Assembly (NCBI GenBank): GCA_029244465.1
Contig: JAQWQN010000261.1
Span: 1 to 23,958, forward strand
Direction of reading: 5' to 3'
DNA: 23,958 nucleotides
DNA from: Pseudomonadales bacterium
GTDB taxonomy: Bacteria > Pseudomonadota > Gammaproteobacteria > Pseudomonadales > Azotimanducaceae
The stretch's first letter is position 1. Every line of letters starts with the position of its first letter. Below, one piece after another: positions 7,491-15,335 of the stretch. Both the position numbers and the translations under genes were made by a program. The notes under the pieces are model-generated. The model ran no database searches. It saw nothing but the letters and a program-made list of their open reading frames with translations, and was not told where the DNA came from.

Positions 7491-8978
7491 ATGAGTCAGG
7501 TCCACGCTTTCATTGTTGGGCAAGCGCAACAGAGTTATCACGACGCAGAGTTCGTTGATCACCCATTAATTCTGATGCAGCAGATCGCAAACCAGGCACT
7601 GCGCGAGGCGCACATAGAACCGGAGCAACTTGACGCAATCGCCTGCGTTGACCCCTTCTCCTGGACCTATGCCGATCTCGGTAAAACAGTCGCTAAGGAA
7701 CTTGGCTGCCGAGCGGACATTCTCGACATGTGGCTTCCCGCAGGTGGCACCACGCCGCAAGATTTGCTGCATAAAATTAGCGCGGCAATGGCAGCCAATG
7801 AAATAGACGTTGCCCTGATCGTCGGCGCGGAAGCCATGCGGACTCGCCGCAAAGCGAGTCGCGCGGGTGAGCAACTCGCGTGGCCACCAAGAGATAAAAG
7901 CGTCAGTCCAACCCGTGGACAGAAACCGTTTTCCTCTGATTGGGAAGCAAAACACGGCCTGCGTCTACCCATCCAGTCGTTCCCTATCCACGAAAATGCA
8001 ATTCGACACGCGCACGGACGAAGTGCCGAGGAACAGATTCAAGTCGCCGCGGAGCTTCTTCATAAAAACGCGCTGGTAGCGGCAGACAATCAACACGCGT
8101 GGTTTCAGGACGCACCCAGCGTTGAACTCATTGGCACGGTGACAGAAGAAAATCGCCTGATCGCTTATCCGTATACGAAACGCATGAATGCCATTATGGA
8201 CGTCGATCAAGCGGCAGCAATCGTTGTCGTTTCGCAACGGGTAGTCGATCAGCTGGCAGACCGCTCGAAGGCCGCTGCTATTCTGGGTGGGGCCGGTGCG
8301 GAGGAAATCTGGAATCCAATCGAGCGCCGTTCGCTCGCGGCTTGCAAGGCCATGGAAGTTGCCTTCGCGAGCGCCCTCAACGCCTCAGGCATCGCTGCTG
8401 AAGATATTGACGCCTTCGACTTTTATAGTTGCTTCCCAAGTCCCATACAAATGGCGCTAGACGCGCTCAATGTACCCGTCCAAGATCCTCGCTCATTCTC
8501 GCTGACCGGCGGTCTCGCCTATGCCGGTGGCCCGGGGAACAACTATGTAATGCATGCCCTCGCAACCGCAGTAGCACAGTTGCGTGCAAAGCCAGAGCAA
8601 ACATTGATGGTAACCGGCGTGGGCATGGCGAATACCAAACACACCGCAACCCTCCTAGCTGGTGGTGTTTACCTCCCGGAAAAAGCAACCGGCAAAACCG
8701 AATATCGAGTCGAGACCGGCGACACGCCACTACCCGTTACTGAAAGGGCAGACGGGCCTGCCGCAATTGCCAGCTACACCATTGAATACGATCGCGGTGG
8801 TCAACCGACGAACGTGATTTATCTGTTGGACCTCGCTGATGGCGCTCGCGCCATCGCGAACGCACGTGATGCCGTCACAGCGGCAAGCGAACTATTAGTC
8901 GCCGATCCCATCGGCGCGAGTGGCCAGTTGGAATGGGACGCTGCGGCGGATAGACAATATTTTGCACTCGGCCGCTAA
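7491..8978 (+). CDS. Thiolase-like protein (TLP1/SCPx-type, 'acetyl-CoA acetyltransferase' family)
   Basis: 495 residues from ATG 7491, which has GGGAGA 5 nt upstream. An in-frame extension to 7308 would overlap the divergent gene and is rejected. The protein has the two-lobed thiolase fold (about 1-390) with ALIVGAEAMRTRR, AYPYTKRMNAIMDVDQAAA and a glycine-rich GGLAYAGGPGNNY near 340-352. An additional C-terminal domain (about 400-495) is as in type-1 thiolase-like proteins. The usual N-terminal nucleophilic Cys position falls in AGGTTPQDLL (about 84-93) with no Cys, and the GHP histidine is replaced by GGP. Cys314 in FYSCFP remains. Classical thiolysis is therefore doubtful. Known TLP1 proteins bind CoA derivatives but their reaction is unsettled. 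The gene stands alone on its strand, converging on the SDR gene. Confidence 0.85.
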   Translation: MSQVHAFIVGQAQQSYHDAEFVDHPLILMQQIANQALREAHIEPEQLDAIACVDPFSWTYADLGKTVAKELGCRADILDMWLPAGGTTPQDLLHKISAAMAANEIDVALIVGAEAMRTRRKASRAGEQLAWPPRDKSVSPTRGQKPFSSDWEAKHGLRLPIQSFPIHENAIRHAHGRSAEEQIQVAAELLHKNALVAADNQHAWFQDAPSVELIGTVTEENRLIAYPYTKRMNAIMDVDQAAAIVVVSQRVVDQLADRSKAAAILGGAGAEEIWNPIERRSLAACKAMEVAFASALNASGIAAEDIDAFDFYSCFPSPIQMALDALNVPVQDPRSFSLTGGLAYAGGPGNNYVMHALATAVAQLRAKPEQTLMVTGVGMANTKHTATLLAGGVYLPEKATGKTEYRVETGDTPLPVTERADGPAAIASYTIEYDRGGQPTNVIYLLDLADGARAIANARDAVTAASELLVADPIGASGQLEWDAAADRQYFALGR

Positions 8979-9023
8979 CCGTTCAATGTCTTACCCGCCC
9001 CGGTTCACCGCGCTAACTGGTGG

Positions 9024-9794
9024 TTACTTCGGTTGCATGCGGATACCACCATCCATACGGACAGTTTCACCGTTCATGTAGTCATTCTCGATCAGCATCT
9101 GAGCCACGCGAGCAATTTCCGTGGCTTCACCAAGTCGCTTCGGGAACAGTACCGTTGCAGCCAACGATTCACGTGCGGGTTCTGGCAAACCTTGCAGCAT
9201 CGGGGTGTTGATCAAACCAGGGGCGATGGTGTTAACGCGGATACCCATGCTCGCAAAGTCTCGCGCAATAGGTAACGTCATACCGACCACGCCTGCTTTC
9301 GATGCACTGTAGGCTGCTTGGCCTATCTGGCCATCAAATGCCGCGACGGACGCTGTATTGATAATCACACCACGACAGCCATCTGCAGTGACTGGATCAT
9401 GCTTGAGCATGACTTCGGCAACCAAACGAATCACGTTAAACGTTCCAATTAGATTAACGTCTACGACGCGCTTGAAAAAATCGAGGGGTAATGGACCATC
9501 ACGTCCCACCGTTCTGCCTGGCGTACCGACACCCGCGTAATTACAGGCAATGTGAACGGCTCCATAGGTTTCCACAACAGCAGCCAGAGCGGCTGATACC
9601 GACGCTTCATCGGTCACGTTGACGTTGTAGTAACTCACACCCTCACCAAGTTCATTGGCGACTTGCTGGCCCAAATCGTCATTCATATCGAAGATCGCGA
9701 TCTTCGCGCCTTGGCTATGGAGTAGTTCGCTCGTCGCGCGCCCTAAACCAGACGCACCACCGGTGATGACCGCTATTTTGCCTGCTATGTCCAT
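9024..9794 (-). CDS. Short-chain dehydrogenase/reductase (17beta-HSD10/HMBCDH-like)
   Basis: 256 residues, a classical SDR. The NAD-binding TGGASGLG motif is at 11-18 with acidic D36 after beta-2, suggesting NAD rather than NADP. NYAG is at 85-88, N114 is conserved, and the catalytic S149, Y162 and K166 lie in NTASVAA and YSASK. The long insert after NYAG (GTPGRTVGRDGPLPLDFFKRV) is typical of 3-hydroxyacyl-CoA / 2-methyl-3-hydroxybutyryl-CoA dehydrogenase type II. A role in oxidising a hydroxyacyl-CoA next to the thiolase-like protein is therefore plausible. AGAGG lies 5-6 nt before ATG 9794. A candidate promoter (TTGAAC, 18 nt, TACAGA) lies upstream on the minus strand, with its -35 in the palindrome at 9834-9848. 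The gene is divergent from an exported hydrolase. Confidence 0.9.
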   Translation of the reverse strand: MDIAGKIAVITGGASGLGRATSELLHSQGAKIAIFDMNDDLGQQVANELGEGVSYYNVNVTDEASVSAALAAVVETYGAVHIACNYAGVGTPGRTVGRDGPLPLDFFKRVVDVNLIGTFNVIRLVAEVMLKHDPVTADGCRGVIINTASVAAFDGQIGQAAYSASKAGVVGMTLPIARDFASMGIRVNTIAPGLINTPMLQGLPEPARESLAATVLFPKRLGEATEIARVAQMLIENDYMNGETVRMDGGIRMQPK

Positions 9795-9833
9795 TCTTTC
9801 CTCTATCTAGTCTGTAGTTTCGTTTAAAATTCT

Positions 9834-9884
9834 TGTTCAAGCTGAACAGCTAAAGGCGGCGAGTATAGAGGAAACCCACTATAC
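9834..9884. promoter_or_regulatory. Divergent promoter region with two inverted repeats
   Basis: The 114-bp gap between the SDR and exported-hydrolase genes has two perfect inverted repeats. TGTTCA-AGC-TGAACA spans 9834-9848 and overlaps the likely -35 (TTGAAC) of the SDR gene. GTATAG-10 nt-CTATAC spans 9863-9884 and its right arm overlaps a -10-like TATACT facing the hydrolase gene. Their positions fit operators, one per direction. No cognate regulator gene is in the window. Confidence 0.45.
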
Positions 9885-9908
9885 TTGTGAGGTGCTCTGG
9901 AGACGACT

Positions 9909-10784
9909 ATGCATCGATTTCTGATCATTTTCCCAACCGCCCTGACCATATTTTGGATAGCCGGCACGCTCGCAGCAGATGCCGTCCCACTCTACGAGAC
10001 CCCACCTAACACGACGCAATGGATCGGCCCTGAACGCAGCTACTTTTCAGAGATTTTCCGCACTGACGTCGTTACCAACGTATCCACACCGACCATCACA
10101 CCCTTTCTTCCGCAAAGTGAAAAAGCCAATGGTATCGGCATCGTCATCGCGCCGGGTGGCGGCTTCCATGCACTATCTATCAACAGCGAAGGTAACCACG
10201 TTGCCAAGTGGTTGAACGACCGCGGGGTAGCCGCGTTTGTCTTGCGTTATCGCTTAGTGCCGTCCGGCGAAGACGGTGTCCAAGAAATGATGTCGAAGTC
10301 GCCAGAAGAATCCCACAATGCCATGAGCAAAATCGCGCCGCTCGCGGGCGCTGATGGTTTGCGCGCCATAGCACTCGTACGCGAGCAGGCCGCAAACTTC
10401 CGTGTCGATCCTGACCGGATTGGTTTTATGGGGTTTTCTGCGGGTGGCGCTGTCACTGTGCACGTGGCTTACCTGGGTGTTGATCAAACGGCGCCTGCGT
10501 TTGTGGCACCGATCTATGCCGCCAACCGCTGGTTGGCGGATACTGCACTGCCTGAAAACCTGCCGCCTGCTTTTATCGTTGCAGCGAGCGACGACCCACT
10601 TGGGCTCGCAATCGATAGTGTCAACTTATACACACGGTGGCTAACCGCAAAAGTACCCGCTGAGCTACATATGTACGCCAATGGCGGACACGGGTTTGGC
10701 ATGCGCCACCAAAATTTGCCATCCGACACTTGGATCGAGCGGTTCGGCGACTGGTTGGACAACTGGGCGGCGAAGACGCCCTAA
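9909..10784 (+). CDS. Exported alpha/beta hydrolase (BD-FAE/esterase-lipase type)
   Basis: 291 residues with a signal peptide (about 1-23, hydrophobic core then TLAADA) and an alpha/beta-hydrolase domain. An oxyanion-type APGGGFH segment (81-87) precedes the nucleophile elbow GFSAGG with S177. D229 lies in AASDDP and H261 in NGGHGFG, giving a complete Ser-Asp-His triad. This layout matches bacterial periplasmic xylan-esterase/BD-FAE-like and hormone-sensitive-lipase-like enzymes, which remove acyl or feruloyl esters from sugars or aromatics. An outside-the-cytoplasm ester hydrolase is the inferred role. GGAGA lies 5 nt or so before ATG 9909. It converges on the DLH-like gene with only 9 bp between stops. 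Confidence 0.87.
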   Translation: MHRFLIIFPTALTIFWIAGTLAADAVPLYETPPNTTQWIGPERSYFSEIFRTDVVTNVSTPTITPFLPQSEKANGIGIVIAPGGGFHALSINSEGNHVAKWLNDRGVAAFVLRYRLVPSGEDGVQEMMSKSPEESHNAMSKIAPLAGADGLRAIALVREQAANFRVDPDRIGFMGFSAGGAVTVHVAYLGVDQTAPAFVAPIYAANRWLADTALPENLPPAFIVAASDDPLGLAIDSVNLYTRWLTAKVPAELHMYANGGHGFGMRHQNLPSDTWIERFGDWLDNWAAKTP

Positions 10785-10793
10785 CTGATACTC

Positions 10794-11759
10794 TTAAGCA
10801 AAACAGGCGCGCCAAAATGTCATCATGTCGGCGTGAAATTGTTCTGCAAAATCAGCGGACGTGCCGAGACGTGCACCGCGATTGCCATGACCGGCTTTAA
10901 TACCGTATAGCATCAAGTCTCTTTCGCTTGTCTCAATCGGGCAGGGTCCAGTAACAGGGTGGATACAGGTGCCATCATCCTCGATATAAATCGTTGGTGC
11001 CCCCGGCGCAACAGAGGCTTCGGCTATCATTTCTACCGGCGTTGCGCGGTCAAAGCTATGATGCGCGCCCGCAAAAATTCGCCAACTGGCCTCGCTACCA
11101 CACAGTCTCAACGCCTGCATGTGTCCTTGAATTTGCTGCGCAGAGCACCACTCATCTTGATCACCGACCACAGAACGAATCTTGGTCAGACCCACATCAG
11201 GGTTAAGAAACTGTTGGCCAGACCATGGGTAGGCGGCATAAGCCCCGACCATGCGCCCGTCAAAATTTGAAAACTTCGTCATCGATGCTGCGGATAAAAT
11301 CGCCGCACCGCCGCGACTGTGTCCCTGTGCACCTATTCGAGCTGGATCAACGGTACCCTGTTGCGTCAGTGCCGCGACGGTCGCAAGCACGTCCCAGGCA
11401 CTCGCCGCGAATGAAAACTGCGCTTGATTAGCTACAGTGCTCGAAACTGCACGCGCGCCAAAAGGGTCTAACAAACAAGCGGCAAAACCCGCATCGGTAA
11501 GGAGCTTCGCTTTGTGCACATGCGAGGGTGCAATGCCCATACTGCCCGGTACCACGATGACCATGGGCGGCTTTTTGCCAGCGCCAGACAGGGCATCAGC
11601 CGGATAAAAATTCTGTGCAAAAATTTCCGTCCGCGGCACCTCTTCTGGCTGCGAAATGGCCTGATAGAACGTCTGTGGATTCGCAGTCGAAACCGTCCAC
11701 ATTTCGCCGCAGATACCATTGTCCAGTGTCAGTTCGCCTTCATGCAGGAAGTCAGCCAT
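10794..11759 (-). CDS. Dienelactone-hydrolase-like alpha/beta hydrolase
   Basis: 321 residues with no signal peptide. The fold core is VIVVPGSMG (68-75), then the nucleophile elbow GHSRGG with S148. D200 or D202 lies in VVGDQDEW and H233 or H234 in AGAHHSFDR. The order and the 'dienelactone hydrolase and related enzymes' style of sequence are clear, but the nucleophile is Ser, unlike Cys124 in the DLH-like protein at 3928. Lactone specificity is therefore not implied. The C-terminal extension after about residue 240, containing CIHPVTGPCP, is unusually long for the family. The start at 11759 has GGACGGGA upstream. It lies downstream of the sulfatase gene on the same strand with a 102-bp gap. 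Confidence 0.82.
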   Translation of the reverse strand: MADFLHEGELTLDNGICGEMWTVSTANPQTFYQAISQPEEVPRTEIFAQNFYPADALSGAGKKPPMVIVVPGSMGIAPSHVHKAKLLTDAGFAACLLDPFGARAVSSTVANQAQFSFAASAWDVLATVAALTQQGTVDPARIGAQGHSRGGAAILSAASMTKFSNFDGRMVGAYAAYPWSGQQFLNPDVGLTKIRSVVGDQDEWCSAQQIQGHMQALRLCGSEASWRIFAGAHHSFDRATPVEMIAEASVAPGAPTIYIEDDGTCIHPVTGPCPIETSERDLMLYGIKAGHGNRGARLGTSADFAEQFHADMMTFWRACFA

Positions 11760-11861
11760 GCGTCCCGTCCAAAAACTCTATTGTGACCCCAGTCGTCGTA
11801 AACAACCAACCCAGGCAGGCCACCAGCAGCCACAGGGAATTACCACGGCGGGCGCCGGCAT

Positions 11862-13388
11862 TTACACAGGGGCTTGTCGTTCCAGTCTAGGGCTTCGAGT
11901 TTTCGGTAACCGAGCCTCGAGCAGATCAACCAGATCATCGCGTATCCCTTTTGACGACGGGTCGGTCCACAGGTTTACCGTCTGCTGCGGATCTTCCGAC
12001 ATATTGTAGAGTTCACCTTCGCTACCGTCGTACAGCGTGCTTTCGCGGTAACGCGTAGCCAACCAGCCAGATTGTTCGTAGATGGAGGCCAGGTGCATGT
12101 CGATCGGCCCATGTTCGGAATCCCATTCTGTCAATACACAGTCCCGATTCTGAGATTCTGCTTGCGCATCAGTGCGAGGCAAGGGCTGGCCCTGACAGTA
12201 GTCTGGGACCTCAATATCCGCAATTTCACAAAACGTACTCGCCAGGTCCAGGTGCCCGACCGGTGCGGCTATAGAAGATGCCTGGGTGTTTCCAGCTGGT
12301 TTCCATATGAGCGGTAGACGCATGAGTGCGTCAACGTGGTAGGGACCTTTGAACAAGAGGCCGAAGTCGCCCTGCAACTCGCCATGGTCCGTGGTAAAAA
12401 TAATGTCCGTATTATCGAGCCGTCCCTGGGCATCGAGTTGCTCAAAGACGCGCTGGCACGCTTCATCAATGAGTTCATTTTCGATGTGCGTCATGGCGTT
12501 GATCTCACGCAGCTGGTCTGCCGTCATTTCCCGCGGCACGTATTCGCGCGGCGATTCCAAGTTGGTCCATAAAGACCCTTCGTAGTAACCGCGCCAGTGC
12601 TTTGGTTTTTGCGCGAGCAACGCTTCGCGCTCTGTCGCGTTGGTTCGATAGAGTGCGGGGAGCGGCACGTCGCGCCAATCTACTCTGTGCAGTTCGGATC
12701 TTGGGATATCCCATGGGTGATGTGGGTCAGGAAAACTCATCCAACAGAAAAAAGACTCATCTGCCCGAACCTCGTTAAGCCACGCAATCGTGCGATCAGC
12801 CACCCAATTGGTATGATAGAGCTCTGACGGCACATCCATCGGCCAGACCTGTACAGCACCTGTAGATCCTCGACTTATCGTGTTCTGCCCAGAAGCCGTG
12901 ATCATTGGGTAGAACTGTGACTTCATCTCGGCATGGTCGTTCATCCAGACATCGTAGTGCGAGTGCCCCTCGAAGAAGTGGTTGGCAAGTTCCATATGTT
13001 CGAAGCCACGGTGAGGCCCCGTTGAGCCCAGCGCCGCCATGCGATTCTCAAAAAAATCCTCCGGTTGGCCCAGCCATGGTTCGAAGTGAGCCTTACCAAG
13101 CAGTGCCGTTCGATAACCGTGCCGCTGTAAATGATGCGCAATCGTTTCCTGATCTTCAGGTAAGGACACGCCATTCATCCAAACACCGTGGCTGGCGACA
13201 TGCTGACCAGTCATCATGGTCGCCCGTGCGGGCATACACCCAACGTTTTGGTTGTGCGCTCGCGCATAGTTGATGCCTTCTCGAGCCAGGCGATCGATCG
13301 CTGGTGTCCGAGCTATCTGTCCTCCATTGCACCCCAGTGCGTCAAATCGCATTTGGTCAGTGGTTATAAAAAGAATGTTTCTGCCCAT
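11862..13388 (-). CDS. Type I sulfatase (formylglycine-dependent)
   Basis: 508 residues of the alkaline phosphatase/sulfatase superfamily. The maturation signature C-x-P-x-R is present as CMPARATMMTG, with C51 to be converted to formylglycine and R55. Metal ligands D11 and Q12 lie in FITTDQMR, and D334 and H335 in FTTDHGE. Further active-site residues K99 and H101 (LLGKAHF), H223 (DPHHPW) and K347 (FKGPYH) are also in place. It should hydrolyse a sulfate ester, or possibly a phosphonate ester as in the related PMH enzymes. Activity needs a formylglycine-generating enzyme, not seen here. No signal peptide is visible, so it appears cytoplasmic. AGGTGAG lies before ATG 13388. It is divergent from the CoA-transferase gene across 66 bp containing a perfect inverted repeat. 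Confidence 0.92.
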   Translation of the reverse strand: MGRNILFITTDQMRFDALGCNGGQIARTPAIDRLAREGINYARAHNQNVGCMPARATMMTGQHVASHGVWMNGVSLPEDQETIAHHLQRHGYRTALLGKAHFEPWLGQPEDFFENRMAALGSTGPHRGFEHMELANHFFEGHSHYDVWMNDHAEMKSQFYPMITASGQNTISRGSTGAVQVWPMDVPSELYHTNWVADRTIAWLNEVRADESFFCWMSFPDPHHPWDIPRSELHRVDWRDVPLPALYRTNATEREALLAQKPKHWRGYYEGSLWTNLESPREYVPREMTADQLREINAMTHIENELIDEACQRVFEQLDAQGRLDNTDIIFTTDHGELQGDFGLLFKGPYHVDALMRLPLIWKPAGNTQASSIAAPVGHLDLASTFCEIADIEVPDYCQGQPLPRTDAQAESQNRDCVLTEWDSEHGPIDMHLASIYEQSGWLATRYRESTLYDGSEGELYNMSEDPQQTVNLWTDPSSKGIRDDLVDLLEARLPKTRSPRLERQAPV

Positions 13389-13400
13389 TCACTCACCTTG

Positions 13401-13426
13401 GATACCGTTCGTCGTAAAACGGTATC
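13401..13426. promoter_or_regulatory. Perfect 9-bp inverted repeat, probable operator
   Basis: GATACCGTT, eight bases, AACGGTATC form a perfect dyad of 26 bp in the middle of the 66-bp gap between the sulfatase and CoA-transferase genes. It lies where both divergent promoters must be; its right arm overlaps a -10-like TATCAT at 13423. An 11-base stretch, AAAACGGTATC (13416-13426), is repeated in reverse orientation at 7444-7454 in another divergent promoter region. One regulator controlling both is inferred. A single copy of GATACCGTT also occurs inside the Rieske coding region at 3451, so half-sites alone are not specific. Confidence 0.6.
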
Positions 13427-13454
13427 ATGCTTTGTCGCCCCAAGGAGAGAGAGT

Positions 13455-14648
13455 ATGAGTTTCGCTGCACGCACCGGACCACTAGAAGACGTCACGATCA
13501 TAGATTGCTCTATGGCTTTCGCAGGTCCCTTCGGCACTGCCCTCCTCGCCGACCTCGGCGCCAACGTGATCAAAGTCGAGCCGCCCGGTGGCGACGGCTT
13601 CCGTCCCGTGCCGCCATTTCCGCCCAATTACCACCACGCGTTCAAAGACAGCGATGAAGGGGCTGATTATGGTATGGCTTTTGCGGGCGTAAACCGCAAC
13701 AAACGCAGTATTTGCTTGGATTTAAAAGTACCGAAAGACAAAGAAATTCTGTTGCAACTCTGTGAGCAAGCCGATGCGGTGGTCGAGAACATGCGCACCG
13801 GGGTGATGGACCAGTTAGGACTGAGCTACGAGGTCATCCGTGCGCGCAACCCACAAATCGTCTATGGCGCGGTTCGTGGTTACGGGGACCCGAGAACTGG
13901 CGCAAGCCCGTACAGCGATTGGCCGTGCCTCGATGTCGCCGGACAGAGCGCAGGCGGGCTCGTCGAGGCGACGGGGGATCTTTTCCCTGTTGCCATCGCA
14001 GACATTTACCCCGGCACCTTGATGGCCCTCGGCCTCGTCGCTGCTGTGCACAAAGCACGACTCACGGGCTCTGGCGAATTCTTCGACGTTGGCATGTACG
14101 ATGCGGTCATGACCTTGCTGCGCTCCAATATTGCCGCATACAGCGTCACGCAACGGGAACCCAAGCCGGGCGTCAGTGCGTTGGTTCCATTCACCTTGTT
14201 TGCAACGGCCGATGGTCGTGTTGCGATCGCGGCCCCCGTCGAGCGGCACTGGATTTTTCTCTGTCAGGCGATGGGACGGGAAGACCTGATCCAGGATGAG
14301 CGGACCAGTAGCAACGCGAAGCGCGCAGCCAATCGAGCCTTCACAGAAGGCGAGATCTCAGCCTGGTCTACAACCAAGACCAAGCAAGAAATCGTTGACC
14401 TACTCGGCGGCAACGTCCCTGTGGGACCGGTCAATTCCTTGGCTGACGTATTCGATGACCCGCACGTCGCCGCGCGGGCAATGCTTGAAACGTATCAGAT
14501 CCAGGGCGAAGGCAACCCAACGGCTACTCTAGCCGCTAACCCGATCAAATTTGCCTCGAGCCCGACGGGACTCCATCATCCGCCACCACTGAAAGGTGAA
14601 CATGGTGCTGAAATCCTGCATGAATTCGGCATAAAGACAGGACGTTAG
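13455..14648 (+). CDS. Type III CoA-transferase (CaiB/BaiF family)
   Basis: 397 residues from ATG 13455, which has AAGGAGA about 8 nt upstream; the longer open frame to 13188 runs antisense through the sulfatase gene and is rejected. The N-terminus shows the family's FAGPFGTALLADLGANVIKVEPPGGD (split here as residues 22-47). The catalytic Asp is D160 in CLDVAGQSAGGL, followed by IADIYPGTLMA. The C-terminal part has the GNVPVGPVNSLADVFDDPHV pattern. These enzymes move CoA from an acyl-CoA donor to a free carboxylic acid such as carnitine, bile acid, benzylsuccinate or oxalate. Here it would activate the pathway's acid (inference). The stop overlaps the convergent VOC gene's stop by 4 bases (14645-14648). 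Confidence 0.92.
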   Translation: MSFAARTGPLEDVTIIDCSMAFAGPFGTALLADLGANVIKVEPPGGDGFRPVPPFPPNYHHAFKDSDEGADYGMAFAGVNRNKRSICLDLKVPKDKEILLQLCEQADAVVENMRTGVMDQLGLSYEVIRARNPQIVYGAVRGYGDPRTGASPYSDWPCLDVAGQSAGGLVEATGDLFPVAIADIYPGTLMALGLVAAVHKARLTGSGEFFDVGMYDAVMTLLRSNIAAYSVTQREPKPGVSALVPFTLFATADGRVAIAAPVERHWIFLCQAMGREDLIQDERTSSNAKRAANRAFTEGEISAWSTTKTKQEIVDLLGGNVPVGPVNSLADVFDDPHVAARAMLETYQIQGEGNPTATLAANPIKFASSPTGLHHPPPLKGEHGAEILHEFGIKTGR

Positions 14649-15334
14649 GCAGTAGTCACCGGTGGGTTGCTCTCCAACGAGTCATACATCACTTCGTCAG
14701 GCGTACCCATGATGGCCGCATAGGCCCCCTCTGGATAATTCGTCATGTGTGGTCCAGGCGCCTCCGCAACGTTCGGTTGGGCGACTTCGCCGCCTTGATC
14801 GGCAAAACCGTCCGGTTGCTTGAAACGCGCGAGCTCTTCCGCGTTAATGCCGGCTAACTGGACTACCTCTGGGTCTATCCAGGCCTCGGCGTTAATCGGT
14901 TCATTCGAATAGCTGAACTCCAACGACAGATTCTCTGGACCGGCAAAATACATAGAACAACACATGCCGTGGTCCACAGGGCCCATAACAGGCACACCTT
15001 TTGCGCGTAGGCGGTCGCGCATCGCCATCATCTCCGCATGGTTCTTCACCTTGAAGGCGAGATGCTGCATGGTCCCGGCGGCACTATTGGCGCCCGGGTT
15101 ACCAGCGTAGGTTTCACCTGCCACGCGAGGGATCGCAGCAATGTCTGGATTAGAAACAAAGGCGATCGAGCTCTCATCGTTCAAACGCAAGAAGCCGTGC
15201 CAGGTGTTCTCTACGCCATGCATCCAATACAAAGCCTGCAGTTCCATGCCCAGTTTGTCGGTAAAAAACTCGATCTGCTCTTTCATATTGGCCGTACACA
15301 CTGCCAAATGGTGCAAGCCTTCCACTTTGTTCAT
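14645..15334 (-). CDS. VOC-superfamily metalloprotein (glyoxalase/extradiol-dioxygenase fold)
   Basis: 229 residues from ATG 15334, chosen because GAGGGGATTAGG directly precedes it and because it sits 1 nt after the stop of the upstream Rieske gene (TAG-G-ATG), a classic coupled junction. The VOC fold covers about residues 5-142: HHLAVCTANM with H9, QHLAFKV with H91 and ENLSLEFSY with E139 make a typical His-His-Glu metal triad. The remaining 90 residues form a family-atypical tail rich in Pro, Glu and Gly. Members include glyoxalase I, fosfomycin-resistance proteins, epimerases and extradiol dioxygenases. Coupling to an oxygenase favours an enzyme acting on the Rieske product, perhaps ring opening or isomerisation (inference). 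Confidence 0.85.
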   Translation of the reverse strand: MNKVEGLHHLAVCTANMKEQIEFFTDKLGMELQALYWMHGVENTWHGFLRLNDESSIAFVSNPDIAAIPRVAGETYAGNPGANSAAGTMQHLAFKVKNHAEMMAMRDRLRAKGVPVMGPVDHGMCCSMYFAGPENLSLEFSYSNEPINAEAWIDPEVVQLAGINAEELARFKQPDGFADQGGEVAQPNVAEAPGPHMTNYPEGAYAAIMGTPDEVMYDSLESNPPVTTA

Positions 15335-15335
15335 C

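Noticed and set aside
13188..13454. In-frame N-terminal extension of the CoA-transferase gene
   Set aside because: It runs antisense through the sulfatase's conserved N-terminus; ATG 13455 has AAGGAGA upstream.
14645..14648. Stop overlap of convergent CoA-transferase and VOC genes as a regulatory feature
   Set aside because: A shared TTAG is a simple compact convergent end; no hairpin seen.
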